A stretch of DNA of 64,000 nt from NCBI GenBank assembly GCA_947448025.1, contig CANFLV010000018.1, positions 24,014 through 88,013 of the forward strand, read 5' to 3'. Source of the DNA: Oxalobacteraceae bacterium (GTDB lineage Bacteria; Pseudomonadota; Gammaproteobacteria; Burkholderiales; Burkholderiaceae_D). The notes under the pieces were generated by a model. The model was not told where the DNA came from, ran no database searches, and worked only from the letters and a program-made list of their open reading frames with translations. The position numbers were made by a program, and so were the translations under genes. Below, in pieces: positions 53,922-63,786 of this stretch (positions are counted from its first letter, which is position 1; the number at the start of each line of letters is the position of its first letter).

Positions 53922-56657
53922 ATGACTGATACTCACATACCCATGCACAACCTCCCTGCCCAGCTATCGAGCTTCATCGGCCGGGATCTTGAAACTGGCG
54001 CCGTACGCGCTGCCTTGGCGGCACAGCGCTTGGTCACGCTCACGGGCGCAGGCGGCAGCGGCAAAACCCGGCTCGCCTTGCAGGTAGGTTCGGAAGAGCT
54101 CGCCAGCGCGATTGCTGGCGTCTGGTTTGTCGAGCTGGCCATGGTCAGTAGCGTTGACCTCGTCGCGCACGCCATCGCCGGCGTATTCGGGCTGCGCGAA
54201 GAATTTGGCCGGCCATTGATCGACACGCTCGCCGAACAACTGCGCGCAATGGACGCCCTGCTGATCGTCGATAATTGTGAACATCTGCTCAGCGCTACCT
54301 CGAGCGTGCTGGAACATCTGCTGCAACATTGTCCCAAGTTGCGCGTCCTCACGACCAGCCGCGAGCCGCTCGGTATCGCTGGCGAAAAGACCTGGCGCGT
54401 GCCTTCATTAGACGAGTCGGCAGGCGTGGATCTGTTTGTGCAGCGTGGGAGCAATGCACGGGTCGGGTTTGTCCCCACGGCCAACGAGCTGGTGATCATT
54501 GCCCGCATCGTGAACCGGCTTGATGGCATCCCACTCGCGATCGAACTGGCAGCGGTGCGGGTACGCATGATGAGTCCGGAAAATATTTCCGAAGCACTCG
54601 ACGATCGCTTTCGCCTGCTGACTGGCGGCAGCCGCACAGCGATGGCAAGGCAGCAGACCCTGGAAGCATCGGTCGCATGGAGTTACGATCATCTCGATGA
54701 CAATGAAAAGTTGCTGGCCCGCCGACTGTCCGTGATGCGCGGCTTTTCACTGGCGAGCGCGGAAGAAATCGCCGGTGATGAACGGCTGGACCGGTATGCC
54801 GTACTCGATTTACTAACGCGACTGGTCGACAAATCGATGGTGCAGGTCGATTATGCTCGCAGCGGCAACGGCTACCGTTTTCTCGAAACGATACGCCAGT
54901 ATTTGCAGGCCAGACTGATTGAATCCGGTGAAGCCGAAGCGATGCGCGAGCGCCAGCTGCTGGCCTCGCTGGCGCTGGCGGAACGCTGCGCACCGGTCGT
55001 TGCCCTGCGTGACAGCGCTGCCCTGCTCTCGGTAATGGAAGCCGAGCACGACAATTTTGATTCGGCGCTGGAATTTGCCGATGCGTCGGGGCGGCGTGAG
55101 CTGGCCTTGCGCCTGGCTACGGCATTGACTCTCTTCTGGGAGTTGCGTGGCCATCTTGGTCGTGCCAGCCGCTGGTTTGCGCGCCTGCTCGATCAGGCCG
55201 ATCCTGAACCAGGCAGCTTACGCGCGCGTGCGTGCTGGGGCGCGGCGCACATCGGTCTGTATGGTGGCGACTTTGCGACCATGTCTGCACGCGCAGCCGA
55301 AGCGCTGGCCCTGGCCGACGAAGTTGATGATGACTGGGCCCGCGCACGGGCACTTAATACCGTCGGCTTTGCCACGGCCGTGGTCACGCCGCAGCTGGCA
55401 CGCCCGACTCTGGAACGCAGTATTGAACTGGGTATGCGGGTCGGCGACACATGGTCAATGATTAACAGTCGCAAGATGATCACAGTGGCCTATTGGGCAG
55501 GACATGACGAGGTCGGCGCGCAGGCTGCTCTTGAGGTCTTGCGCAGCACTGCTGCCGAACTTGGTGGCGATTATTTTACTGCCTGGTACCATGGACTAAA
55601 TGGCATGTTTATGGCCAGGCGCGGCGATTTTGCGCTGGCACGGACCGAACTCACGCGTGCAGTAGCACTGTGCGATGGCATCGGTGAACCAATTACCGGC
55701 AGCATGGCGCGCGCGTGGCTGTGGGCGGTCGACATCGCCCAAGGCGAATACGAAAATTCACAGGCAAACAGTGCCGCACTGCTGCAGCGCGCCCACGCCG
55801 CTGGCGGCGGTCTGGCGGTGCCCTATCTTCTGGCCAATCTCGGCGAGCTCGCGATTGCGCGCGGCGATGCACAGGGCACGATCGATTTGCTCGCGCCGCA
55901 TCATGCAGCCACCCGCGCAGCCGGCATCCCTTATTTGGTCGCCTTCCCCGGCATCGTACTGGCCTCGGCCAAACGACGCGTCGGCGATCTTGACGGCGCT
56001 GCCGAGCTGCTCGACGATTTAGCCGGTCTGGTCGCGAGTTTCGGCAATGACTGGATGGCTGCCCGCATCGAACAGGAATTTGCCGGTGTTGCTGTTGCTT
56101 CAGGTGACATGGCCGCTGCCGAGCGCCATGCGCATACGGCGTTGGCAGCGTTCGTACGCCTGCAGCAGCAGCCCGATGTTGCCGCGACCCTGGACCTGCT
56201 GGGCTTGGTCGCAGCCGGCAGCGACAGCGCCGCCGAGGCGATTCGCTGCTTTGCCGCTGCGGCGGCACTACGGCTACGACTTAAGATGAAAAATTTACCG
56301 CCAGATGATGCCGTCGTGGCTGGCCAATGTGAGGCACTGCGCATCCAGCTTGGCGAGATTGAGTTCGCTCAATATTGGTCGGAAGGCAGTGACTTGAACA
56401 CAGACGAGGCATTTGCCTACGTCGCGCGTTCCAGAGGTGAACGCAAACGTCCCAGCAGCGGCTGGGACAGTCTCACACCGACTGAACTGCGCGTGGTCGG
56501 CTACGTCGTGGAAGGGCTGACCAATCCGCAGATCGGTGCCAAAATGTTCATCGCGCGCGGCACCGTGAAGGTTCATCTCAGTCATATTTTCAGCAAGGTT
56601 GAAGTCACTAGTCGTGTCGAGCTGGCAGCGATGGGGGTGCGCCGCGCGTCGTCTTGA
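53922..56657 (+). CDS. Large ATPase-TPR-LuxR transcriptional regulator
   Basis: This large regulator of about 911 residues starts with a P-loop NTPase of STAND/NB-ARC type (LVTLTGAGGSGKTRLALQVG, then ALLIVDNCEHLL and RVLTTSREPLGI). A long alpha-helical TPR-like middle follows (about residues 350-830). It ends with a LuxR helix-turn-helix (LTPTELRVVGYVVEGLTNPQIGAKMFIARGTVKVHLSHIF). Such proteins change state on ligand binding and ATP turnover. Several starts are in frame (53886, 53907, 53922, 53943); 53922 (MTDTHIPMHNLP) is a compromise, since none has a strong ribosome binding site. Divergent from the NTF2 genes, which are its most likely targets. Confidence 0.87.
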   Translation: MTDTHIPMHNLPAQLSSFIGRDLETGAVRAALAAQRLVTLTGAGGSGKTRLALQVGSEELASAIAGVWFVELAMVSSVDLVAHAIAGVFGLREEFGRPLIDTLAEQLRAMDALLIVDNCEHLLSATSSVLEHLLQHCPKLRVLTTSREPLGIAGEKTWRVPSLDESAGVDLFVQRGSNARVGFVPTANELVIIARIVNRLDGIPLAIELAAVRVRMMSPENISEALDDRFRLLTGGSRTAMARQQTLEASVAWSYDHLDDNEKLLARRLSVMRGFSLASAEEIAGDERLDRYAVLDLLTRLVDKSMVQVDYARSGNGYRFLETIRQYLQARLIESGEAEAMRERQLLASLALAERCAPVVALRDSAALLSVMEAEHDNFDSALEFADASGRRELALRLATALTLFWELRGHLGRASRWFARLLDQADPEPGSLRARACWGAAHIGLYGGDFATMSARAAEALALADEVDDDWARARALNTVGFATAVVTPQLARPTLERSIELGMRVGDTWSMINSRKMITVAYWAGHDEVGAQAALEVLRSTAAELGGDYFTAWYHGLNGMFMARRGDFALARTELTRAVALCDGIGEPITGSMARAWLWAVDIAQGEYENSQANSAALLQRAHAAGGGLAVPYLLANLGELAIARGDAQGTIDLLAPHHAATRAAGIPYLVAFPGIVLASAKRRVGDLDGAAELLDDLAGLVASFGNDWMAARIEQEFAGVAVASGDMAAAERHAHTALAAFVRLQQQPDVAATLDLLGLVAAGSDSAAEAIRCFAAAAALRLRLKMKNLPPDDAVVAGQCEALRIQLGEIEFAQYWSEGSDLNTDEAFAYVARSRGERKRPSSGWDSLTPTELRVVGYVVEGLTNPQIGAKMFIARGTVKVHLSHIFSKVEVTSRVELAAMGVRRASS

Positions 56658-56709
56658 GCCTGCCGGATTCAGGCGCGCATGCATTTTGCTACCACCGTCA
56701 TTGGCGCTA

Positions 56710-56732
56710 CCCCCGTTGGAATTATCCGGGGG
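56710..56732 (+). promoter_or_regulatory. GC-rich hairpin upstream of prkA
   Basis: CCCCCG and CGGGGG pair across an 11-base loop, in the 117-base gap between the LuxR regulator and prkA. No T run follows, so this is not a normal terminator. It may end or pause upstream transcription, or be part of the prkA leader. Confidence 0.35.
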
Positions 56733-56774
56733 CTGACGTGAAAAGGCGCAAGCCTTGCAAACGGGAGGAGCATC

Positions 56775-58736
56775 ATGACCCATCAGGCGCACACAGACAC
56801 ACAGCAGGCACCGCAACATTTTCTCGAGTCGCTCGTCGCATTTACCAAAGATCACCAGGCCACGCACTGGAGCGGCACGCTCGCCGATTTTCTGGAAACG
56901 GTCCTCAGCAAGGACGCCGCCGCCGTCGCGCGCACTTCGCATCAATATATCTGGGACATGATTCGCTGGAGCCGCACGAGCGCGACGCAAAGCCAGGGTG
57001 AAGCAGCACCGCAGACACAATTATTTCAAGACGCTCTATTCGGTATCGACGAGTCGATCGAGCGCGTCATCGATTATTTCAAGGCTGCAGCCGCCGGCTC
57101 GGAGGTCGGCCGGCGCCTGCTGCTGTTGCTCGGCCCGCCGTCCGGCGGCAAATCGACGCTGGTGATCCTGCTCAAGCGCGGGCTTGAGGAATACAGTCAT
57201 ACCGACGCCGGCGCCATGTACGGCATAGACGGCTGTCCGGTGCACGAATCGCCGCTGCATCTGGTGCCATACAGCCTGCGCGCGACCTTCCGCGAAACGT
57301 ATGGGGTAGAAATTGCCGGTGAAGTTTGCCCGCATTGCCGCCATCGCCTGGAGCAACGATATCAGGGCGACTTCATGCAGATGCCGGTCGAACGCATCTT
57401 CATTTCCGAAGCCGACCGCAGCGGCATCGGTACCTATGCGCCGCATGATCCGAATACGGCCGACCTTGCCGACCTCGTTGGTTCAGTCGATCTGTCCAAG
57501 GTCGCCGAACATGGCGATGAAGGCGATCCGCGCGCCTGGTCATGGTCGGGTGCGGTCTACGCGGCCAGTCGCGGCATGCTGGAAATGATCGAGATACTGA
57601 AAGTCAAACGCGAATTCCTCTACCTGCTGTTGACGCTGACGCAGGAACAGAACGTCAAGGTGTCGCGCTTCCCCTTGATCTATCTCGATGAAACCATCAT
57701 TGCACACACAAACCTGGCAGAGTTTCGCAAATTCCTGCAGGAGAGTGAAAACGAAGCGCTGCTCGACCGCATGGTCATCATCCAGGTGCCCTACGCACTA
57801 AATTACAAAGATGAAGCGCGTATTTACAAAAAGCTGATTTCCTCAGCCGCGCCGACCTTCCGTGAAGTCCATCTGGACCCGCATGTGCTGCATGGTGCGG
57901 CTGTGTTCGCCGCCCTCACCCGCCTTCATGAAGGCGAAGAAAAGGAGGTCGAGCTGAGCAACAAGGTGCGCATCTACGCCGATGAAGAAGTCGAAGGCGT
58001 GAACCGCAGCGAAGCCGAACGCATCAAGCATCACATGCCCGACGAAGGCCTCGGTGGCGTCTCGCCGCGCTTCGTCGTCAATGCGCTCTCGAACGCGATC
58101 ATCCAGTCGCGCGTGAACAGCCTGACGACTATGGATGTGTTGCTGGCCTTGAAAGATGCGATTGAAAATGACGCCCGCATCGAGCCCAAGAAAAAACGCA
58201 AATGGATCGATTACCTCGTCATGACGCGCAAGCATTTCTATAACCGCTGGGTCAAGGAAGATGTGCACAAGGCGCTGTTCGTGTCGTTTGAACAGGAGGC
58301 GCAAGACCTGCTCGACAAATACCTCGATGAGGTCGAAGCCACGCTCGACAGTCGCACCATCCGCGACCCAATCACGAATGAGGAACGCAAGCCCGACGAA
58401 CGCTTCCTGCGCGCAGTCGAGGAAAAGATCCATATCTCCGACTCCGGCAAAATGTCGTTCCGGCAGGAAGTCGTGCGTAAAGCGATGGGCGCCTTCAAGC
58501 GCAATGAAAAATTTACACTGAACCGCCATGCGCCGCTGCATGACGCGGTTGAGCAATACCTGTTCGAACAGCGCCGCGACGTCTTGCGCATGGTCAGTTC
58601 TACAACGCGCCCCGATGACGATGTGCGGCAAAAAATTTCCGTCGTCGAACGCAGGCTGGTCGATGAGTATGGCTACGATGCCCACGCCGCACGCGAAGCC
58701 TTGAATTATGTCGCGACCTTGCTCGCGCAAGAGTGA
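56775..58736 (+). CDS. prkA: PrkA-family serine protein kinase
   Basis: PrkA (YeaG in E. coli) is an AAA+-related kinase induced in starvation and stress. The 653-residue protein has Walker A LLGPPSGGKSTLV near residue 120, a CPHCRHRLEQRYQGDF zinc-like segment near 190, VERIFISEADRSGIGTYAPHDPN near 210 and the PrkA C-terminal domain (about 400-650; GVSPRFVVNALSNAI). GGGAGGAG lies about seven bases before the ATG. First gene of the conserved prkA-yeaH-spoVR operon. Confidence 0.95.
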   Translation: MTHQAHTDTQQAPQHFLESLVAFTKDHQATHWSGTLADFLETVLSKDAAAVARTSHQYIWDMIRWSRTSATQSQGEAAPQTQLFQDALFGIDESIERVIDYFKAAAAGSEVGRRLLLLLGPPSGGKSTLVILLKRGLEEYSHTDAGAMYGIDGCPVHESPLHLVPYSLRATFRETYGVEIAGEVCPHCRHRLEQRYQGDFMQMPVERIFISEADRSGIGTYAPHDPNTADLADLVGSVDLSKVAEHGDEGDPRAWSWSGAVYAASRGMLEMIEILKVKREFLYLLLTLTQEQNVKVSRFPLIYLDETIIAHTNLAEFRKFLQESENEALLDRMVIIQVPYALNYKDEARIYKKLISSAAPTFREVHLDPHVLHGAAVFAALTRLHEGEEKEVELSNKVRIYADEEVEGVNRSEAERIKHHMPDEGLGGVSPRFVVNALSNAIIQSRVNSLTTMDVLLALKDAIENDARIEPKKKRKWIDYLVMTRKHFYNRWVKEDVHKALFVSFEQEAQDLLDKYLDEVEATLDSRTIRDPITNEERKPDERFLRAVEEKIHISDSGKMSFRQEVVRKAMGAFKRNEKFTLNRHAPLHDAVEQYLFEQRRDVLRMVSSTTRPDDDVRQKISVVERRLVDEYGYDAHAAREALNYVATLLAQE

Positions 58737-58739
58737 GCC

Positions 58740-59909
58740 ATGCAAAACCAGATCCGCATTTCTTCGAACACGCCGTGGTACGAACTGTTCTCGCGCGGCG
58801 CGCGCGACTGGCTGCGGCATAACGAGAAAGTGCGCGAGGCTGTGCAGCGCAGCCTGCCGGATCTCGTCGGGCAGGCCGACATGATGTCCAGCGCGCCAGA
58901 GCGCACGGTACAAGTCCCTGTGCACATGCTCGAACATGCACGCTTCCGGCTAGCCGAGCTGCCCTTCGAAACCCACCCGGCAGTCGGACAGGGTCAGGGT
59001 CAGGTCGGCGACGTGATGCGTCCTGTCGGCGGCGACCCCGGCGCCAGCCGCGGCAAGGGTGACAATGGCAAAGGCGACATCACGCTGCTGCTGGAACTCA
59101 ATGTCGACGACATCTTGGACTGGCTCTGGGAAGAATTGAAATTGCCCGACCTGGCGCCGCGCCCGAACGCCAGCATCAATGATCAGGATTATGTCCGCGA
59201 AGGCTGGGACAGGCACGGCGCGCGCGCCCGGCTCGACCGGCGCCGCACTGTCAAGGAAGCCGTCAAGCGGCGCGCCGTGCAGCCGGATGCGCCGGCTTTC
59301 ATCAATGAGGATTTGCGCTTTCGGCAATTGGTCACGCGGCGCAAGCCTGCCACGAATGCGGTCGTGATCTTCGCGCTCGATGTCTCAGCCAGCATGACCG
59401 AGGCCGAGCGCCGGCTGGCGAAATCATTCTTCTTTTTTGTACTGCAAGGCATACGGCGCAAATACGCGCGCGTCGAAACCCGCTTCATTGCGCATACGAC
59501 CGAAGCCTGGGAATTTTCCGAAGCCGATTTTTTCAAGGTCAGCGGCAGTGGCGGGACGGGCGCGTCGACGGCATTCCGGCTGGCGCTGGAACTGATCCGA
59601 CAAGAATATGATCCGGCGCGATTCAATGGCTATTTGTTCTATGCCTCGGATGGCGAGAATTTTACCGAGGACCGGCAAGCCGCCTCCAGCAGCCTCGCGG
59701 CGCTGACCGACGTACTCAATTATGTCGGCTACGTCGAGACCGTTCCCGGTGCGGCGCGCACGATGGAAACAGAAATGAAGATGATCTGTGGCGAAATCGA
59801 ACGCCGCGGTGCGGCCATTGGCACGAGCGTGCTGATGCATCCGGACGATGTCTGGAAAGCGATCCGAAAATTCTTCGTGCAACAGTCCCAGACCAGCGAG
59901 GCCGCCTGA
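58740..59909 (+). CDS. yeaH: YeaH/YhbH family (DUF444) von Willebrand factor A-like protein
   Basis: The 389-residue protein carries the DUF444 features: basic N-terminal part, a Gly/Asp-rich loop GDPGASRGKGDNGKGD, and a vWA domain with MIDAS motif DVSASM near residue 214 and GGTGASTAFRLAL near 270. It is the standard partner of PrkA and SpoVR in starvation survival; its exact job is not known. It starts three bases after prkA and its stop overlaps the spoVR ATG by one base (TGATG), so the three genes are co-translated. Confidence 0.94.
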   Translation: MQNQIRISSNTPWYELFSRGARDWLRHNEKVREAVQRSLPDLVGQADMMSSAPERTVQVPVHMLEHARFRLAELPFETHPAVGQGQGQVGDVMRPVGGDPGASRGKGDNGKGDITLLLELNVDDILDWLWEELKLPDLAPRPNASINDQDYVREGWDRHGARARLDRRRTVKEAVKRRAVQPDAPAFINEDLRFRQLVTRRKPATNAVVIFALDVSASMTEAERRLAKSFFFFVLQGIRRKYARVETRFIAHTTEAWEFSEADFFKVSGSGGTGASTAFRLALELIRQEYDPARFNGYLFYASDGENFTEDRQAASSSLAALTDVLNYVGYVETVPGAARTMETEMKMICGEIERRGAAIGTSVLMHPDDVWKAIRKFFVQQSQTSEAA

Positions 59910-61279
59910 TGCCCGCTACCGAAGCCGCGTTGCTCGATTACGCGCATGAACTTGAAGCGCTGGCTGCAAGGCTCGGACTGGAATACTACCCGGTCGACTT
60001 CGAAGTCGTGCCGAATAACTTCATGATGGAAATTGCCGTTTATGGCTTACCCGTACGCATGCCGCACTGGTCCTTTGGCGTGCGCTATATCCACCAGCTG
60101 ATCCTGCAGGGTATGGGCAATTCGCGCATATTTGAAGTGATGTTCCCGGGCGACCCCTGCCATGCCTATTTGGTCGCGAACAATTCGCTCGCGGAAAACA
60201 CGCTGGTCGCTGCGCACGTACTCGGCCACGCCGACTTCGCCAAAAATAATCATCTGTTTGCGCGCTTCATGGACATGGCCGGCGGGCGTATCCTGCAGCA
60301 GGCTGCCGCGCGCGCCCGCGGGATTGAAGCAGCGATACGACAATTTGGCCATGAGCGGGTCGAAGCCGTGCTCGACGCTGCGCTGGCGCTGGAGCCGCAT
60401 ATCGATGTCGACCAGCCGCTGTATCGCGAGCGCTATCCGGACAAAGTCACGCCCGCAGCGCCTCGCACCGCGCCCGGCAGTTTCCAGCAGCGATATCGAA
60501 ACCTACCCGGCGAATTGACGCGTGAACGCAATGACGCACCGGGCAGTGCGACCCTGCCGCCGCAGCCGGAATGCGACCTGCTATGGTTCATCGCCCAATA
60601 CGCGCCTGCGCTGGATGCCTGGGAGCGCGATATTTTTCTGGCGGTGCGCGAAGAGTCGTTTTATTTTTATCCGGTCTTTGCCTGCCAGATCATGAATGAG
60701 GGCTGGGCCTGTTACTGGCATGCGCGGCTGCTGCGTGAAGCGGACTTTTTGCCCGACGATTTGTATGTGTCAGCGATCAAGGCGCATTCCGATGTCGTGC
60801 GTCCGTTTGCCGCCGAACAGCAAATGGCGCTGGCCGTGAATCCGTATCACCTTGGCTTTTCGATGTGGGAAGCCATCATCGCGCGTGACGGACTCGACAC
60901 CGCCCGACGGATCTGCCGCGAGGAAGATGACTTTGGCTTCGTACGTAATTATCTCGATACGACGCTGGCGGAAAAACTCGGTCTGTTTGTTTATGAAACC
61001 CATGAGGATGGCGCTATCAAGATCGCCGCGCGCGATATCCATGCGGTGCGCGAAGCCATCCTCGCACCAAAATACAATTATGGCGCACCCCGCATTGCCG
61101 CCACGCACCTGAATACCGATGGCAGCCTCGATCTCACGCATGATTTCAAAAGCGACGGACGCGGGCTCGATCTGGGGCGTGCCGAACGGGTACTCGATTA
61201 TCTGGCGCGCATCTGGCGTCGGCCAGTTTCGCTCACGACATTGAGCGAAACCGGCCACACCAGAGTGCTGCGGCGCTGA
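59909..61279 (+). CDS. spoVR: SpoVR family protein
   Basis: SpoVR (YcgB in E. coli) proteins take part in spore cortex formation in Bacillus, while the role in non-sporulating bacteria is undefined. The 456-residue protein shows the family features: YYPVDFEVVPNNFMMEIAVYGLPVRMPHWSFGVRY near the start, HLFARFMDMAGG, CQIMNEGWACYWHARLL near residue 260 with an HExxH-less Trp-rich core, and NPYHLGFSMWEAI. Normal length. Third gene of the operon; it ends six bases from a convergent regulator gene. Confidence 0.94.
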   Translation: MPATEAALLDYAHELEALAARLGLEYYPVDFEVVPNNFMMEIAVYGLPVRMPHWSFGVRYIHQLILQGMGNSRIFEVMFPGDPCHAYLVANNSLAENTLVAAHVLGHADFAKNNHLFARFMDMAGGRILQQAAARARGIEAAIRQFGHERVEAVLDAALALEPHIDVDQPLYRERYPDKVTPAAPRTAPGSFQQRYRNLPGELTRERNDAPGSATLPPQPECDLLWFIAQYAPALDAWERDIFLAVREESFYFYPVFACQIMNEGWACYWHARLLREADFLPDDLYVSAIKAHSDVVRPFAAEQQMALAVNPYHLGFSMWEAIIARDGLDTARRICREEDDFGFVRNYLDTTLAEKLGLFVYETHEDGAIKIAARDIHAVREAILAPKYNYGAPRIAATHLNTDGSLDLTHDFKSDGRGLDLGRAERVLDYLARIWRRPVSLTTLSETGHTRVLRR

Positions 61280-61284
61280 CGCGA

Positions 61285-62337
61285 TCAGGCAGGCAACGCG
61301 GCCTGGGCATCTTCCAGCGGCACATGTTCCCGGTCCGTGAGGAACTGCTGGTAGCCATAGACTGGCCCTGCAAGCAATTCCGCGGGCAGGTCGAAGAAGG
61401 CCCAGTAATAATCGTCGCGTCCTTCACACAGACGCGCCGGACGGCAGTGCTGTTCCCAATTTACGATCTTTTCGGTGTACATGCCACCGCTGGGCCAGAA
61501 AAACGGCACGACGCGATGTTCGCGCAACGCGCTGCACAGCGCTTCCGGCGCGCCATATTCCTCGGCCGCTTCCAGGTGCGAGGCCAGACCGATCCGGCTT
61601 TCGACGACCATCAGGCTAGCCTTGCCCTCGGCATCAAAAAACAAGATGCCCGACGGGTCCGGAAACAGAAAGTGCTCGACGAAATGGAAGCGTGCTGTCA
61701 AGGCATGTACCAGCCTGACAAAGGCATCGTCGAGCAGGTAACTGAAGTTACGCGGCACCAGCAAGTCATGCAGCATCGCGGATTTTTCAATGAAGTACTG
61801 GCGTTCAAGCGCAGAGACTTCGCTCGCCAATCGCTCGAGTGCGGCGGGATCGCCTTTTTTGAGGTAACGATCGATCAGTCCGTGATTGAAGGCATCCACG
61901 GCGATCATTTCATCGGCCTCGCCGGTGAGCAGGATTTTTTTACAGGGCAAGCCCTCGAGCGCGCGACAAAATTCAATGCCATCGATCTGCGGCATCGCGT
62001 AATCAACCACGACCACGGCCGGCGAATCGAAACGGTTCGGATCGGACACCGAACGGTAGAGATCACGTGCTGCAGCGAGGCCATCGCGCAGGCAGTCGGC
62101 TTCTGCCACATGATTCACACTGCGGGCGCCAGTCTCTTCCGACCCCAGCAACAGCGGGTGCGCCTGTTCCGCGCGATAACAGGCGAACAGCCAGCGCAGG
62201 GCTTCCACAGAATTGGCGAAACTTTTAATGGCGAGCTGCGGCGACATCCGGAATTCAAGACTGGCGACGAAGGACGCGCTGTCATCGACGAGAATGACTT
62301 GTTTTGGATGTTTGTACAGCGGCAATGAAAGTTTCAT
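61285..62337 (-). CDS. Response regulator receiver protein with an insertion
   Basis: The 350-residue protein begins with a receiver domain: acidic pair D18-D19 (VILVDDS), phospho-acceptor D112 (VVVVDYAMPQIDG), T139 (KILLTGEAD) and K161 or K162 (YLKKGD). About 93 residues separate the acidic pair from the acceptor; in CheY this is about 44, so roughly 50 residues (60-105) are inserted. The C-terminal part (about 185-350) is an unknown domain with no DNA-binding helix. The ATG at 62337 has AGGGGA at good distance. No kinase gene is adjacent. Confidence 0.85.
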   Translation of the reverse strand: MKLSLPLYKHPKQVILVDDSASFVASLEFRMSPQLAIKSFANSVEALRWLFACYRAEQAHPLLLGSEETGARSVNHVAEADCLRDGLAAARDLYRSVSDPNRFDSPAVVVVDYAMPQIDGIEFCRALEGLPCKKILLTGEADEMIAVDAFNHGLIDRYLKKGDPAALERLASEVSALERQYFIEKSAMLHDLLVPRNFSYLLDDAFVRLVHALTARFHFVEHFLFPDPSGILFFDAEGKASLMVVESRIGLASHLEAAEEYGAPEALCSALREHRVVPFFWPSGGMYTEKIVNWEQHCRPARLCEGRDDYYWAFFDLPAELLAGPVYGYQQFLTDREHVPLEDAQAALPA

Positions 62338-62427
62338 TCTGATCCCCTGCAAGGCTTGGTTGATTAAAGACTTTACCCATTCATTGTAATCCTGTGATTA
62401 TTTTGCCAACAGTGTCAGATCTTGCAG

Positions 62428-63504
62428 TTAGAGCCTGGGCTGATCCCGCGTAGTAAGCTTACGGACAACCGGGCTACCGCCACCAAGCGCATGGTCGTTC
62501 TGCGTTTCCGGCCTGCGAACTGGCCGCCGGCGGCGTTGGTCGCCAGAATTTGCTGCAATGTCTGACCCTGGTGCCATGGCATCCGTAACATGATCGGCAT
62601 CGCTAAAGGCTTGCGCGGTCGCCATCAGCCAGGTTTCAAAGGCTTGCAACAGCGGCGCGTTTTGCTTGGCCTCGGGGTAGACGAGGTAATAGCCTTGTTC
62701 ATTACGCAGCGTCGCGCCGAAGGGGGCGAGCAGCTCGCCGCTGGCGAGTTCATTCCGTACAAAAAAGCGTGGCACGATCGCTACACCCAGGCCGGCGCGC
62801 GCCGCCTCGACCAGCATCGAAAACAGTTCATAACGTTGACCGCGCATGCAAGGCACTTCAGGCAAGCCGGCTTCGGTGAGCCACTGGCGCCAGGCATGCG
62901 GCCGGGCTGACTGGTGCAGCAAGGTGAAGCCAGATAGCGCTTCGGCCGGCAAGACACTAGGATCTTGATGACCCTGCGCCAGCAAGGATGGACTGCAGAC
63001 TGGCGTCAGCTCCTCGCCAAACAGGTGCCGCGCCACCGTCCCGGGCCAGACAGGATTACCGAAATGGATCGCCGCATCGAAGCTCGTGCCCTCGAACATG
63101 AAGGGTTCGGCACGCGTGGTCAGGTTCAGCGTGATATCGGCATGCGCCGCATAAAACGAGGGCAGGCGCGGTATCAGCCAGCGCGTCGCAAAGGTCGGAA
63201 TCACGGCCAGTTCCAGCACGCCGCCGGCGCCGCGATGCGCCATCGCCGCGAGCGTATCGCCTTCGATTTTTTCCAGCGCTGCGCGTACCTGTCGCGCATA
63301 CAACTCACCGACATCGGTCAAGGTAAGACGCTTGCGGATGCGATTGAACAGCGGCACGCCGACGTACTCTTCAAGGCAGGCAATCTGCCGGCCGACTGCG
63401 CTTTGCGTGAGCGCGAGTTCATCGGCGCTGCGCGTAAAACTCTGATAGCGCGCCGCTGCTTCAAATGCGATCAGCGCTTCGATACTGGGGATTCTTCTTC
63501 GCAC
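62428..63504 (-). CDS. LysR-family regulator (GcvA-like) with extra C-terminal tail
   Basis: LysR proteins bind DNA through an N-terminal winged helix and sense a ligand with a periplasmic-binding-like domain. The HTH is at residues 1-60 (LIAFEAAARYQSFTRSADELALTQSAVGRQIACLEEYVGVPLF). Normal LysR length is about 300, which ends near WLMATAQAF. Here about 58 more residues follow, basic and low-complexity (GDQRRRRPVRRPETQND...). A frameshift or stop loss is one explanation. It is divergent from the KamA-type gene with a 282-base gap (63505-63786), where its promoter and operator should lie, and no other feature was found. Confidence 0.88.
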   Translation of the reverse strand: MRRRIPSIEALIAFEAAARYQSFTRSADELALTQSAVGRQIACLEEYVGVPLFNRIRKRLTLTDVGELYARQVRAALEKIEGDTLAAMAHRGAGGVLELAVIPTFATRWLIPRLPSFYAAHADITLNLTTRAEPFMFEGTSFDAAIHFGNPVWPGTVARHLFGEELTPVCSPSLLAQGHQDPSVLPAEALSGFTLLHQSARPHAWRQWLTEAGLPEVPCMRGQRYELFSMLVEAARAGLGVAIVPRFFVRNELASGELLAPFGATLRNEQGYYLVYPEAKQNAPLLQAFETWLMATAQAFSDADHVTDAMAPGSDIAANSGDQRRRRPVRRPETQNDHALGGGSPVVRKLTTRDQPRL

Positions 63505-63786
63505 AGGTCATTCCTCAAACGCACAAGGTCCGGAGTTTTTATCATTTGAAACAGGCTGCGATTGACGCAACACTGTTCACATGTCGCCGCTTCAGTGCTG
63601 CAGCCATTCCCGCAAGCCGCACCGACAAAACGATCACCTCAAGCGAGCCAATATAGCGCCTTCGATCCCGCCTTGCGCGCGATCGCCCTGCTGTTTGCGC
63701 TTCGTCAAATGATCGTCAGCGGAGGTCAGAACGCAGCCCGGATCGTGTCGCCAGATCCGCACACCCCGCCGTCAACAGGAGTCGCC

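Noticed and set aside
61324..62328. 334-residue frame opposite the receiver protein gene
   Set aside because: Opposite a complete receiver domain with all conserved residues; no independent support.
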